DNA of 63,443 bases from an uncultured Oscillospiraceae bacterium (GCA_900542145.1 UQMF01000014.1:1-63443), one strand, 5' to 3'; shown: positions 25,131-33,545, counted from the first letter of the stretch. Program-made: numbers and translations. The notes: a model not told the origin generated them from the sequence alone.

Positions 25131-25841
25131 ATGTTCAAAAGCAAAAGACAGCAGGAGATCGTGCAATCCACCGAAGCGAAACTCGCGAAGATGTTCGAGG
25201 AGTTCAACGCCGAGAATCACCCGGAGGACGACGGGCGCCTGGTGTGCGAAACGCGGTGCACCATGGCGAGAATACGCTCCTTCTCGGATTTCATGTACCT
25301 GATGAAGGTAAGGCCGCTCCAGACCGCGTGCTATTACGGTGCGGCGGTGTTTTTCCTGGTCATGCTGGCGGCAATATGGTGCAGTGAGTGGCTGCTGACG
25401 GCGATATTCGCGGCGATATTCCTTATGCTGGCGACTGCGCCGCACAACATGCGCATACAATATTTCAACAAGCGCGCGGATAAGCTGGAGGACAGCTTCG
25501 GCAAGCTGATCAGCGCGGATTTCACCGCTGAGGACAGGATAGTCCTGACGATAAGCTCCCTGCCCGACGAGGACGGCGAGGACGCCGAGAGCTCCGCAGG
25601 AGCCTCCGTTGCGCTCAGCGACAGGAACGCCGAGGTGGTGGAGATACCCTACAAGAGCATAGGTCAGGCGTTCGAGTGCAGCCACAGCTTCTATCTTTTT
25701 CCGGAGCCGGTGGACGGGAAGAAGCTTGACGCCATCATCTGCGACAAGACGCTTTTCATCTGCGGCACTCCCATGCAGCTCCGCGACCGCCTTATGCGCG
25801 CCTGCGGCAAGCGGTTCAAGATCAGGATCAAGAAGGCGTGA
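25131..25841 (+). CDS. Two-helix membrane protein of unknown function (YcxB-like architecture)
   Basis: A 236-aa protein. An N-terminal cytoplasmic segment (1-60) is followed by two adjacent transmembrane helices (about 64-82 and 86-104, GAAVFFLVMLAAIW and WLLTAIFAAIFLMLATA), then a cytoplasmic C-terminal domain with ADFTAEDRIVLTI, EIPYKSIGQAFECSHSFYLF and LDAIICDKTLF. The domain order and the phrase 'I-Y-K-I...F-S-FYLF' recall the YcxB-like family, which has no established function. GGAAAGG precedes the ATG. It is monocistronic from its own promoter and points away from the PASTA operon. Confidence 0.65.
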   Translation: MFKSKRQQEIVQSTEAKLAKMFEEFNAENHPEDDGRLVCETRCTMARIRSFSDFMYLMKVRPLQTACYYGAAVFFLVMLAAIWCSEWLLTAIFAAIFLMLATAPHNMRIQYFNKRADKLEDSFGKLISADFTAEDRIVLTISSLPDEDGEDAESSAGASVALSDRNAEVVEIPYKSIGQAFECSHSFYLFPEPVDGKKLDAIICDKTLFICGTPMQLRDRLMRACGKRFKIRIKKA

Positions 25842-25967
25842 CGTATTCGGCGCACAATACCCGGTCCGGCGGACAGCATTTGTCTGCCGGCGTTGTGGTA
25901 TTGTTGTTATGTTATCCAAAAAAACAAAAAAAATTTTGTCTATTTCTTAGAAAATCACCATTATGCC

Positions 25968-25997
25968 TTGATTTATGATAGTGGTTTATTGTATAAT
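25968..25997 (+). promoter_or_regulatory. Promoter upstream of the PilZ/GGDEF genes
   Basis: TTGATT (25968-25973), 18-bp spacer, TATAAT (25992-25997). It implies a leader of about 205 bases before the PilZ gene. Confidence 0.65.
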
Positions 25998-26211
25998 ATA
26001 AACAAGAGTATTCTGACAAATGCTGTTCTTTTGAACGCGTGTACGTTTTTTTCGATAAGCATACGACATATGCCTGTGTGCGGTCAGAAGATTTCTGCCT
26101 GCTGAATGACCACCGGCATTTTTCGTCTGCGTCATTTTCCGGCGCCGTTTCGCTGTGCCGGGGTATGGTATTTCCATCGGCGGTGGGTAATTATTAACGA
26201 ACAGAGGATTG
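25998..26211 (+). other. Long 5' leader without a recognised motif
   Basis: The leader between the promoter and the PilZ gene has local pairing potential (for example CCGGCGCCG and GTGCCGGGG near 26149-26165) and no reading frame of note. I looked for the conserved core of the c-di-GMP-I riboswitch because of the genes that follow and did not see it. Confidence 0.3.
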
Positions 26212-26883
26212 ATGCTATTGCTTTTCGGATATAAAATTGTCAAGATTGAGGTGTTTGGGGAGAACGGCGCGCTGCTGGCTTCTGTTGACAAGGGCTTCGT
26301 GTTCCCGAGAAACCTTGACTCTGACGAAGAAAGCATACTTATAATAAAGGGCAGGGATCTTCCGGAGCTTGAGCGCGGCGTCAGGGTGACCGTCATCGCG
26401 TATTCCAAGGCAGGCGACAGGATAAAGTACCTCGGGGAAATATCCATGGCGCACAGCCGGCAGATGAACGTTTCACTCCAGAAATACCGCAACACTCAGT
26501 TGCTTGAGGAGCGCCGGAGGTATTTTAAGATCAAGGTCGATCTCAAGGGCAGGGTGCTGTTCCTTGTGAGGGGCGACGACACCATTCGGTTCGAGGAGCC
26601 GGCAAATATCGGGATACAGGATATCAATGTCGGCGGTATTTTCATGTCGAGCAGCTATGAGTTCATGCAGGACGACTGCGTGTGCGTGGACGTCGAGCTG
26701 AACGACGGATACCGGCTGAACACCATGGCGAGGGTGCTGAGGGTGCAGACAGGGCAGGACAACGAGGTGCTCGGCTACGGCTGCGCGTTTGAGAGCCTGA
26801 CCGCCGCACAGGAGGACTCCATCGGCAAATATATCAACCATCAGCAGCTTTTGCTGCGCGCAAAACAGAACGGCGAAGAATAA
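26212..26883 (+). CDS. PilZ-domain protein, probable c-di-GMP receptor
   Basis: A 223-aa cytoplasmic protein. The N-terminal half (1-95) is a YcgR-N-like beta domain. The C-terminal half begins with RRRYFKIKV, the RxxxR c-di-GMP-binding motif at about 103-108. The second motif appears as INVGGIFMSS near 145, where the usual D/NxSxxG has Val for Ser. PilZ proteins bind c-di-GMP and control motility, adhesion or exopolysaccharide. The ATG at 26212 follows AGAGG; the frame also allows a TTG at 26209. It lies 60 bases upstream of a diguanylate cyclase gene. Confidence 0.82.
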   Translation: MLLLFGYKIVKIEVFGENGALLASVDKGFVFPRNLDSDEESILIIKGRDLPELERGVRVTVIAYSKAGDRIKYLGEISMAHSRQMNVSLQKYRNTQLLEERRRYFKIKVDLKGRVLFLVRGDDTIRFEEPANIGIQDINVGGIFMSSSYEFMQDDCVCVDVELNDGYRLNTMARVLRVQTGQDNEVLGYGCAFESLTAAQEDSIGKYINHQQLLLRAKQNGEE

Positions 26884-26943
26884 ATCACACGGCAGGGAGG
26901 GTTCCCTGCGGCGAAAAATACATAATTCAGGGGGATAAGTGGT

Positions 26944-28974
26944 ATGGGCAATTTCAGACTGAAGATAGTTCTGACGGTGATCATGCTGGTATTTTCTATA
27001 CTTCCGGCGGTCATTGTCGGCACAGTCGGAACCTTTTCCGTGATGAACTACGAAAGTTCCGCGAAGCAGAACACGCTCAGGCAGGTGGCGGAGGCTAAGT
27101 CCGCCGGCATCAACGAGCTGTTCACGCACTACATCAACAGCGTCACGGCTTCTTCCAAGCTGGTCGCAGTCGAGGACGGAGTTACCGGCGACGGCAGCGC
27201 AGACGAGGTCCTTACAGCGATCAAGTCCGCGGACAGCGACATCGTTGACGTGCTCATACTCAACAGCGAGGGTACTGTCGTGGCTTCCGCCTGCGGCAAA
27301 ACCGGCGGTGCGTTCGAGAACCTCTCCGACGGCATTTCCAGCCTGAAGAGCGTATCTCCCGTGCTTTCCTGGGAGAGCTACGGTCAGCGCATGGACGCGG
27401 TTTACTTCTACTCCAAGATCCAGGACTACAACAAGAACGAGATCGGCGCGTTCATCGAGGTCGTTTCCGTTGCCCCTGAGAGCGGTATCCAGAAGGCTGT
27501 CGCGGGTCAGTTCGGCGATCTCGCGAACAGCAAGTTCATGCTGGTGGATTCCAACGGTGTTGCCCTCAACTACACCAGCGGCGGCGTTGACAAGGACTTC
27601 AGCAGCACAAGCGTCTGGAACGACGGTGTGAAGGATCTCTATGACACCAACAGCCGCGATCTTGACAAGCTTAAGAACGCTTCTGATGTAAGATCCATTG
27701 TCGGCAGCGCCGGCGGCACTGTTTACTGCGTGGGTCTTATCGACAAGACCATCTCCGACTGGAGATGGGTGGGCGCAGCGGACGGCAGCAGCTTCCACTC
27801 TTTCTCCATGACTGCTAACCTGCTCGGCTGGGTAGTCGTTGCGGCTGCGGCGGTTGTGTTCTCCGTGGGTTCCCTGGTGGTTATCGGCAGATTCCTCGGC
27901 AACATGAGCGGAATGCTCAAGACCATGACCGAGATCTCCGATGCAGAGGGCGCTACGGATATCCGCTTCAAGGTCACCAACAGAAAGAGCGAGCTGGGCG
28001 AGATCCAGACCTCCTTCAACGACCTGCTGGACGAGGTGTTCCTCAGCGAGGAACGTCACCGCACCATTGCGGAGCTGTCCGACAACATGCTGTTCGAGTG
28101 GGATTTCCACAAGGAAAGAATGTACTGCTCTCCCAACATGCTGGCTAAGTTCGATATCAAGACCGAGGATTCCACTCTGTCCAACGGTAAGTTCATCGAC
28201 TCCCTGATGAACTCCGAGGACGCGGAGAAATACAAGCGTGACATCAACCAGCTGCTCAAGAACAAGAACGGCTACAGCGCTGAATATCAGCTCAAGACCA
28301 AGAGTGGAGCGGTGATCTGGGTTTCCCTCCGCGCGGTATGCATTACCGACCGTCTGGGCGAGCCGCTGAGAGTTATCGGCGTCATGACCGATATCGACAA
28401 CGAGAAGAAGCTGGAGCTCCAGCTTTCCGAGCGTGCAAGCTACGACTTCCTGTCACAGCTGTACAACAGAAATACGTTCATCAGGAACCTCACCGCCGAG
28501 ATCGACCGCCGCGGAACCAAGCGCGTTGCAGCGCTGTTCATCGACGTTGACGACTTCAAGTTCATCAACGACCGCTACGGACACACCATAGGCGACGAGG
28601 TAATCAGATTCGTGGCTGACACGATCCGCAAGAAGGTCGATGACCGCGGCGGATTCGCAGGACGCTTCGGCGGCGACGAATTCGTGCTCTGCTTCACGAA
28701 CCAGGAGGATATCGAGAATATCGAGAACATCTCCATGGATATCATCAACGAACTGTACCAGGGCTATGACACTCCCGACGGAGGAATGCACATCGATGTC
28801 AAGGCAAGTATCGGCGTTGCGTTCTGCCCCGAGCATACGGAGGACGTCAACGAGCTGCTCTCCTTTGCGGACACTGCGATGTACTTCGTTAAGAAGAACG
28901 GTAAGACGAACTACCACATCTACATACCCGAGGACAGCGCTACAGACGAGTACAAGGATCCTGAGGGCTATTAA
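26944..28974 (+). CDS. Membrane-bound diguanylate cyclase with Cache, HAMP and PAS domains
   Basis: A 676-aa protein. Transmembrane helix 1 is at about 8-30, an extracytoplasmic Cache-type sensor at 35-275, helix 2 at about 290-315, a HAMP-like linker at 320-375, a PAS domain at 375-500 (NMLFEWDFHKERMYCSPNML, VISLRAV-like PAC end, GVMTDIDNEKK), and a GGDEF domain at 510-665. The active site GRFGGDEFVL and the substrate region DVDDFKFINDRYGH are intact, so it should make c-di-GMP from two GTP. I see no RxxD inhibitory site at the usual place before GGDEF. The ATG at 26944 follows GGGGG. The neighbouring PilZ protein is the likely effector. Confidence 0.92.
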   Translation: MGNFRLKIVLTVIMLVFSILPAVIVGTVGTFSVMNYESSAKQNTLRQVAEAKSAGINELFTHYINSVTASSKLVAVEDGVTGDGSADEVLTAIKSADSDIVDVLILNSEGTVVASACGKTGGAFENLSDGISSLKSVSPVLSWESYGQRMDAVYFYSKIQDYNKNEIGAFIEVVSVAPESGIQKAVAGQFGDLANSKFMLVDSNGVALNYTSGGVDKDFSSTSVWNDGVKDLYDTNSRDLDKLKNASDVRSIVGSAGGTVYCVGLIDKTISDWRWVGAADGSSFHSFSMTANLLGWVVVAAAAVVFSVGSLVVIGRFLGNMSGMLKTMTEISDAEGATDIRFKVTNRKSELGEIQTSFNDLLDEVFLSEERHRTIAELSDNMLFEWDFHKERMYCSPNMLAKFDIKTEDSTLSNGKFIDSLMNSEDAEKYKRDINQLLKNKNGYSAEYQLKTKSGAVIWVSLRAVCITDRLGEPLRVIGVMTDIDNEKKLELQLSERASYDFLSQLYNRNTFIRNLTAEIDRRGTKRVAALFIDVDDFKFINDRYGHTIGDEVIRFVADTIRKKVDDRGGFAGRFGGDEFVLCFTNQEDIENIENISMDIINELYQGYDTPDGGMHIDVKASIGVAFCPEHTEDVNELLSFADTAMYFVKKNGKTNYHIYIPEDSATDEYKDPEGY

Positions 28975-29069
28975 TCAACATCTGAACATGACCGAGGGCG
29001 GACATTTTATGTGCGCCCTTGTGATGTCTGAATAAACCGCAGCAGGTGCTGCAACGGGGGTATTTTCAA

Positions 29070-29855
29070 TTGGCTAAGATAATCGCACTGACAAACCAGA
29101 AAGGCGGCGTGGGAAAGACCACGACCTGCTGCTCCATCTGCGGAGGGCTGGCGGGCGCAGGGAAAAAGGTGCTCGCGATCGACCTGGATCCGCAGGGGAA
29201 TCTCAGCTTCTCGCTCGGCGTGGAGGCGGAGGACTGCTACACGATATATGATGTGTTCAAGGGGAACTGCGATATTTCCGACGCGATACAGCACGGCGAC
29301 ATCTGCGACGTGATACCCTCCAATATCCTGCTTTCCGGCGTGGAGCTGGAACTTACCGGCGTGGGGCGTGAATATATCCTTCGCGAGCAGCTGGAAACTA
29401 TCCGGGAGGAGTACGACTTCATCATACTGGATACGCCGCCGGCGCTGTCCGTGCTTACCATCAACGCGTATACTGCGGCGGACGAGCTGGTTATCCCCAT
29501 GCTGTGCGAAATACTCAGCCTCCAGGGAATTGCCCAGCTTAAGCAGACCATATTCGCGGTGCAGAGGTATTACAACAAGGACCTCACCGTGGGCGGGATA
29601 CTGCTGAACAAGTACAATCCCAGGCTCACGCTCACAAGGGATGTGGAGGACCTCGCCAACGTCATTGCGGAGCAGCTGAACACCAGGATCTACAAGAGCC
29701 GCATAAGCACCAGCGTCAGCATTGCGGAGGCGCCGGCGCACGGCGAGAGCGTGATCACATACTCCCCGAAGTCGAAGGCGGCGGCGGAGTACCTGACGTT
29801 CATAGAGGAACTCACCGGCACGAAGTGCGGCGGAAAAGCGGCTAAGAAGAAATGA
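29070..29855 (+). CDS. ParA/Soj-family ATPase
   Basis: A 261-aa ATPase with the deviant Walker A KGGVGKTTT (residues about 9-17), the DLDPQGNLSFSLG motif, Walker B FIILDTPPALSVLT and the late IYKSRISTSVSIAEAPAHG. It would use ATP-driven dimerisation to position DNA or a protein complex. No ParB gene or centromere-like repeat is nearby, so an orphan role in placing a membrane or envelope complex is more likely than plasmid partition. The start is TTG at 29070, 9 bases after GGGGG: this gives the standard MAKIIALTNQKGG beginning. It overlaps the next gene as ATGA. Confidence 0.88.
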   Translation: MAKIIALTNQKGGVGKTTTCCSICGGLAGAGKKVLAIDLDPQGNLSFSLGVEAEDCYTIYDVFKGNCDISDAIQHGDICDVIPSNILLSGVELELTGVGREYILREQLETIREEYDFIILDTPPALSVLTINAYTAADELVIPMLCEILSLQGIAQLKQTIFAVQRYYNKDLTVGGILLNKYNPRLTLTRDVEDLANVIAEQLNTRIYKSRISTSVSIAEAPAHGESVITYSPKSKAAAEYLTFIEELTGTKCGGKAAKKK

Positions 29856-30529
29856 GAGAGCAGGAGAAGAATGCGATAACCGACCGCTACGACAGCGAGG
29901 GAGCGGTTCTTGTCCGCCGCGAGGACGAGCCGGCGGTAGTTGGGAATCCGGCTCCCGGGAAGAGAGCCGCGGAAAGCTCCGGGAAGATGCGCGGATCCGG
30001 CAGAAAAACCGCGAAGAAGCCCGGGAAAGAAGCTCCGAAGGCTCCGCATACGGAGGAGCAGGCGGTCAGCGTGAAAACTCCCAGCGTGATGAAACTGGTG
30101 GAGGACACCGCCGCGATGGAAAACCAGGTCATCGCCGCCGGGAAAAGCCGTATCCCACGGCAGCTGAGGGGAATCGAGCCGCTGTCCCGGGTTATCCGCC
30201 GGGAGGCAGAGGCGGAGAAGCAGCTGGAAGAGAAGCAGAGCGCGCCGCTTGTGATGTGTGAGCTGACCGGAATGACCGCGGAGGACGCCGCGCCGTTGAT
30301 ACTTGCGCGGTTCAATGCCTGCGACTGCGACACCTGCCGGAGGGAGCTTTCCCGGCTGGCGGCGGAGGAACTCCCGGCTAGGTACATCAGGCTCCCCGAG
30401 GGCGAGGGACTTGAATGGAGCGGATTCACGGACGACGAGCGCGTGCTCATCGCTTCGGTGAGGAAATCCGTCACCACGGTGATGATACGGCTGATGATGG
30501 GCAACCGGAAGCGGAACTTCCATGGCTGA
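29852..30529 (+). CDS. Basic-linker protein with a C-terminal ComFB-like domain
   Basis: A 225-aa protein. Residues 1-75 are charged and disordered (Lys/Pro/Gly-rich, GRKTAKKPGKEAPKAP). A helical segment (80-135) follows, and the C-terminal 90 residues carry CDCDTCRRELSRLAAEELPARY. The pattern CxCxxCxxD/E...ALxxLPxxY is characteristic of the ComFB (late competence) family, whose members in cyanobacteria have been reported to bind c-di-GMP. The gene is translationally coupled to the ParA-like ATPase by an ATGA overlap, so the two probably act together. Family match rests on this motif only. Confidence 0.6.
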   Translation: MREQEKNAITDRYDSEGAVLVRREDEPAVVGNPAPGKRAAESSGKMRGSGRKTAKKPGKEAPKAPHTEEQAVSVKTPSVMKLVEDTAAMENQVIAAGKSRIPRQLRGIEPLSRVIRREAEAEKQLEEKQSAPLVMCELTGMTAEDAAPLILARFNACDCDTCRRELSRLAAEELPARYIRLPEGEGLEWSGFTDDERVLIASVRKSVTTVMIRLMMGNRKRNFHG

Positions 30530-30581
30530 TGTGCCGGAATGTAACGCGGCTGTTAATTAGCCACAAAATCAATAAAAATTG

Positions 30582-30610
30582 TTGCATTATAGCGCCGGAT
30601 ATGCTATAAT
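30582..30610 (+). promoter_or_regulatory. Promoter of the Gly/Ser/Phe-repeat protein gene
   Basis: TTGCAT (30582-30587), 17-bp spacer, TATAAT (30605-30610). Confidence 0.75.
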
Positions 30611-30654
30611 ATACAAAGGGGATTTGTCCCGGAATAGCAGAGGAGGTGGCTCCG

Positions 30655-31365
30655 TTGGATTGTTCCTTATGGTTCGGACGGTGCATGGTAAACAGTGCGT
30701 CTGAGATCGCAGAACATTTCGATATGGCGTCGCTCCGTGGCTATTTCCTCGGGGGTAGTCTTGAAGAGTGGCTCCGGGAGCACGGCGGCGAGGAACAGGC
30801 AGACCGCGTTTCAGCACTCGACCCCAAGGACCCGGCGCTTGACCGCAGGCTCGCGGAGATATTCGGGCAGGCTGATGCGGAGAAGAATGAGGTATTCCGG
30901 GGCGATGGCGCAGGCTACGCTGCCCCTGCTGTAAGCGGCTCCGGGTGGAATCGCGGTTCCTATTCCGTGGGTTCCGGCGCGGCAGGGTACGGCTCCTATT
31001 TTACTGGCGGCTCCTACGCTGTGGGGTATGGCTCCTATGGCTCTGCGGTCGGCAGCTTCGGCGGATTCCGACTGTGGGAATGGGAGTGGGAATGGCGCTT
31101 CGGCTCCTTTGCAGGCTCCTTCAGGAATTCCTCGTGGAGGGGCGGCTCTTTTGCCGGAGGTTCCTTCCTCGGCGGCTCATTCGGATTCGGCTCCTTAAGC
31201 GGCTGGCTGGGGAGTTTCGCAGGCTCCTTCGGGTGGGGCTCGTTCGCGTTTCCGATGGCGAACGGCAGCTGCTTCATCACCGCCGACGAATACGACAGGA
31301 TAATGTACCTGACGCTGCGCAGATGTCCGCTGGACTGCTTCGGCTACGGAATACACATAGTCTGA
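30655..31365 (+). CDS. Gly/Ser/aromatic repeat protein with a helical N-terminal module
   Basis: A 236-aa protein. Residues about 12-75 form a helical module (ASEIAEHFDMASLRGYFL, then SLEEWLREHGGEEQADRV and LDRRLAEIFG). Residues about 90-195 are low-complexity, built from GSF, GSY and GGSF units (YGSYFTGGSYAVGYGSYG, FGSFAGSF, GGSFAGGSFLGGSFGFGS), interrupted by a WEWEWEW run. A short C-terminal cap contains three cysteines and ends CFGYGIHIV. There is no signal peptide. The TTG at 30655 is 8 bases after AGGAGG; a GTG at 30646 overlaps that site. I cannot assign a function. Repeats of this kind can form beta-stacks or phase-separating segments. Confidence 0.65.
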   Translation: MDCSLWFGRCMVNSASEIAEHFDMASLRGYFLGGSLEEWLREHGGEEQADRVSALDPKDPALDRRLAEIFGQADAEKNEVFRGDGAGYAAPAVSGSGWNRGSYSVGSGAAGYGSYFTGGSYAVGYGSYGSAVGSFGGFRLWEWEWEWRFGSFAGSFRNSSWRGGSFAGGSFLGGSFGFGSLSGWLGSFAGSFGWGSFAFPMANGSCFITADEYDRIMYLTLRRCPLDCFGYGIHIV

Positions 31366-31378
31366 CAGAGGTAACGAT

Positions 31379-32203
31379 TTGGACGCATTTCATATAATTT
31401 CAACGGCTCCGTTTTTCGCGAAAAATAACGGGGCTTTTGCTTTAGAGGATTTCGACCTGTTCTGCGCCGTGATTTCCGCGCTGGAGTGGCGCAGGGACGG
31501 CAGCAGGATATTCCTGTACTGCGACGGACCGGCGGCGGATTACATCAGAAACTCCGGGCTGGAATCCGTCTGGGACGGGCTGCGTCAGGAGGTACCGGAC
31601 GACCTGGACGGAATTGACCCGGAGATGTTCTGGGCGGCAGGGAAGCTGCTGGCGCTGCGCCGCATGCCGGCTCCCTGCGCGATGGTGGATACAGACCTCA
31701 TCGTCTGGGAGAAGCCGGAATTCGGCGGCGAGCTGATTGCTGCGCACCGGGAGGATCTGAATCCGGACATATATCCGCCGCTGGAGTACTTCTCCGCGCC
31801 CGGGCACAGCATTCCGGAATTCAGCCGGGAAGTACTGCCGCTGAACACGGCGTTCCTGTATATGCCGGACAACTCCCTCAAGGAGTTCTACACCTCCCAG
31901 GCGATAGCGTTCATGAAGTCCGCAGAGAGCTGCGGCGACAGGCTGAAGTACATGGTGTTCGCGGAGCAGCGCATGGTTGCCATGTGCGCGGAATACACCG
32001 GGACCCCGGTGAAAACGCTGCTGGAAAAGGACTTCCTGTTCTTCCCCCAGGACAAGTACACGCACCTGTGGGGGGCTAAGCAGCAGATGAGGGACAACCC
32101 CGTGCTGCGCGAGGAGTTCATCTGGCGGTGCATTGCGAGGATTCTCCGGGATTTCCCGGAGTGGGAGTGGGCTATCGACAGGATAAAGGGGGCGGCACGA
32201 TGA
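31379..32203 (+). CDS. Glycosyltransferase-like protein (DUF6734-like)
   Basis: A 274-aa protein. The motif PCAMVDTDLIVW near residues 98-110 is a DxD-type metal/sugar-nucleotide site (here DTD). FWAAGKLLALRRM just before it and LPLNTAFLYMPDN after it match the layout of GT-A-like proteins grouped as DUF6734. No membrane segment is seen. The start is probably TTG at 31379, with GAGG eight bases upstream. The 3' end overlaps the cysteine desulfurase start as ATGA. The donor and acceptor are unknown; the preceding repeat protein is a possible acceptor by context. Confidence 0.6.
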   Translation: MDAFHIISTAPFFAKNNGAFALEDFDLFCAVISALEWRRDGSRIFLYCDGPAADYIRNSGLESVWDGLRQEVPDDLDGIDPEMFWAAGKLLALRRMPAPCAMVDTDLIVWEKPEFGGELIAAHREDLNPDIYPPLEYFSAPGHSIPEFSREVLPLNTAFLYMPDNSLKEFYTSQAIAFMKSAESCGDRLKYMVFAEQRMVAMCAEYTGTPVKTLLEKDFLFFPQDKYTHLWGAKQQMRDNPVLREEFIWRCIARILRDFPEWEWAIDRIKGAAR

Positions 32204-33348
32204 TATACCTGGACAACGCGGCGAGCGCGCCGGTGCTGGATTGCGCCCTGAACGCTGCAGAGCCATTTCTGAGGGACTGCTGGGGTAATCCCTCGTCGAT
32301 ACACACCGAGGGCAGGCGCGCGGCGCTGGCGCTCATAGAGGCGCGGGAGAAGTGCGCCCGGGCGATCGGCGCGGCTCCTGAGGAGATCCTGTTTACCTCC
32401 GGCGGCACGGAATCCGACAACATGGCGGTGAAATCCGCGGCACTAGCCGGGTGGGAGCAGGGCAGGCGGCGGATAGTCACAACTTCGGTTGAGCACCCGG
32501 CGGTGATGGAAAGCTGCCGCGCGCTGGAGCGCTTCGGTTTTGTTGTGGATTATCTCCCGGTTGACAGCGGCGGATATGTGTCCGCTGAGCGCGCCCGGGA
32601 GCTTATCACGCCGGATACCGCGCTGGTCACGGTGATGACGGCGAACAACGAAGTCGGAGCGGTACAGCCGATTCATGAGATTTCGGCGGTATGCCGGGAG
32701 CACGGCGTGCTGTTCCATACGGACGCGGTGCAGGCCGCCGGAATGATTCCCCTGGACGTGAACGACATCGGCTGCGACATGCTTTCGATTTCCGCGCACA
32801 AACTGGGCGGACTACGCGGCGCCGGGCTGCTGTACTGCCGGAGGGGGATCCCCGTGAATCCGCTGCTGAACGGCGGAGGGCAGGAGAACGGGCTGCGCTC
32901 CGGGACGGAGAATACCGCCGCGATAGCGGCGATGGGCGCGGCTATGGAATACGCGTGCAGGGACATTCCGGGGAAATCCGCGGCGATGTCCGAGGTGCGC
33001 GACAGGCTCATTTCCCTGCTGACGGAAATTCCCGGGAGCCGGCTCAACGGTGGAAAATCCCCACGGCTGTGCGGAAACGTGAATGTGTCCTTCGCCGGGG
33101 TCGAGGGGGAGAGCCTTGTCCTGGGGCTTGACCTCCGCGGAGTGTGCGCCTCCTCCGGGTCGGCGTGTGCCAGCGGCGACGAGAAGCCCTCCCATGTGCT
33201 CACTGCGATGGGAGTCCCGGCGGAATTCCAGAAAGGCTCCCTGCGGCTCACCTTGTCGGAATCCACCACGATGCAGGAAGCGGAGCGTGCCGCCGCGACA
33301 GTCCGGGAAACGGTGGAAACCCTCCGGGAGCTGCGCGGCTGGAAATAA
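32200..33348 (+). CDS. Cysteine desulfurase (NifS/IscS family)
   Basis: A 382-aa PLP enzyme that removes sulfur from cysteine as a persulfide for Fe-S cluster assembly or tRNA thiolation. It has IYLDNAASAP at the start, ILFTSGGTESDNMAV, EHPAVME, VMTANNEVGAVQPI, FHTDAVQAAG, the PLP lysine in SISAHKLGGLRG (about residue 203) and the active-site cysteine in SGSACASGDEKPSHVL (about 327). The ATG at 32200 overlaps the preceding stop and begins the conserved strand; the longer frame from 32128 is spurious. No IscU or ThiI gene follows; a terminator comes directly after. Confidence 0.92.
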   Translation: MIYLDNAASAPVLDCALNAAEPFLRDCWGNPSSIHTEGRRAALALIEAREKCARAIGAAPEEILFTSGGTESDNMAVKSAALAGWEQGRRRIVTTSVEHPAVMESCRALERFGFVVDYLPVDSGGYVSAERARELITPDTALVTVMTANNEVGAVQPIHEISAVCREHGVLFHTDAVQAAGMIPLDVNDIGCDMLSISAHKLGGLRGAGLLYCRRGIPVNPLLNGGGQENGLRSGTENTAAIAAMGAAMEYACRDIPGKSAAMSEVRDRLISLLTEIPGSRLNGGKSPRLCGNVNVSFAGVEGESLVLGLDLRGVCASSGSACASGDEKPSHVLTAMGVPAEFQKGSLRLTLSESTTMQEAERAAATVRETVETLRELRGWK

Positions 33349-33353
33349 AAGAA

Positions 33354-33381
33354 ACCTGCCGGAGAACTCCGGCAGGTTTTT
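33354..33381 (+). terminator. Intrinsic terminator after the cysteine desulfurase gene
   Basis: CCTGCCGGAG / CTCCGGCAGG stem with a tight loop, followed by TTTTT. Confidence 0.9.
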
Positions 33382-33395
33382 CGCATATAAAAAGA

Positions 33396-33424
33396 AAACC
33401 TCGTCGAAACTCGACGAGGTTTTT
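33396..33424. terminator. Bidirectional terminator between cysteine desulfurase and tRNA-Gln
   Basis: AAACCTCGTCGA and TCGACGAGGTTT around a three-base loop. T-runs follow on both strands (TTTTT on plus, TTTTCTTTTT on minus), so it can end both the rightward gene and the leftward tRNA. Its plus-strand T-run abuts the tRNA CCA end. Confidence 0.85.
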
Positions 33425-33499
33425 GGTTGGGGTGGAAGGATTTGAACCCTCGAAATGGATGAGTCAGAGTCATCTGCCTTACCGCTTGGCGACACCCCA
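33424..33499 (-). tRNA. tRNA-Gln (anticodon CUG)
   Basis: On the minus strand the sequence starts TGGGGTGTCGCCAAGCGG, has a 5-bp anticodon stem GATGA/TCATC with loop CTCTGAC (anticodon CTG), a T-arm containing GGTTCAAATCC, and a 7-bp acceptor stem TGGGGTG/CACCCCA, discriminator A and an encoded CCA (33426-33424). The acceptor and D-arm sequence are typical of tRNA-Gln. Confidence 0.93.
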
Positions 33500-33516
33500 G
33501 TGACTTAACGTATTAT

Positions 33517-33545
33517 ATTATAGCACGAAGATCTCGGTTTGTCAA
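33517..33545 (-). promoter_or_regulatory. Promoter of tRNA-Gln
   Basis: Minus strand: perfect TTGACA (33545-33540), 17-bp spacer, perfect TATAAT (33522-33517), 18 bases before the mature tRNA 5' end. Confidence 0.85.

Noticed and set aside
25998..26211. Possible c-di-GMP riboswitch ahead of the PilZ gene
   Set aside because: The length fits, but I could not find the conserved GEMM core; kept only as a long leader.
26473..28110. 545-codon minus-strand frame over the PilZ and GGDEF genes
   Set aside because: Crosses the boundary of two real genes and reads as shadow sequence.
29070..29855. Plasmid-type partition system
   Set aside because: No ParB gene, parS-like repeats or replication gene nearby; the ComFB-like partner points to another role.
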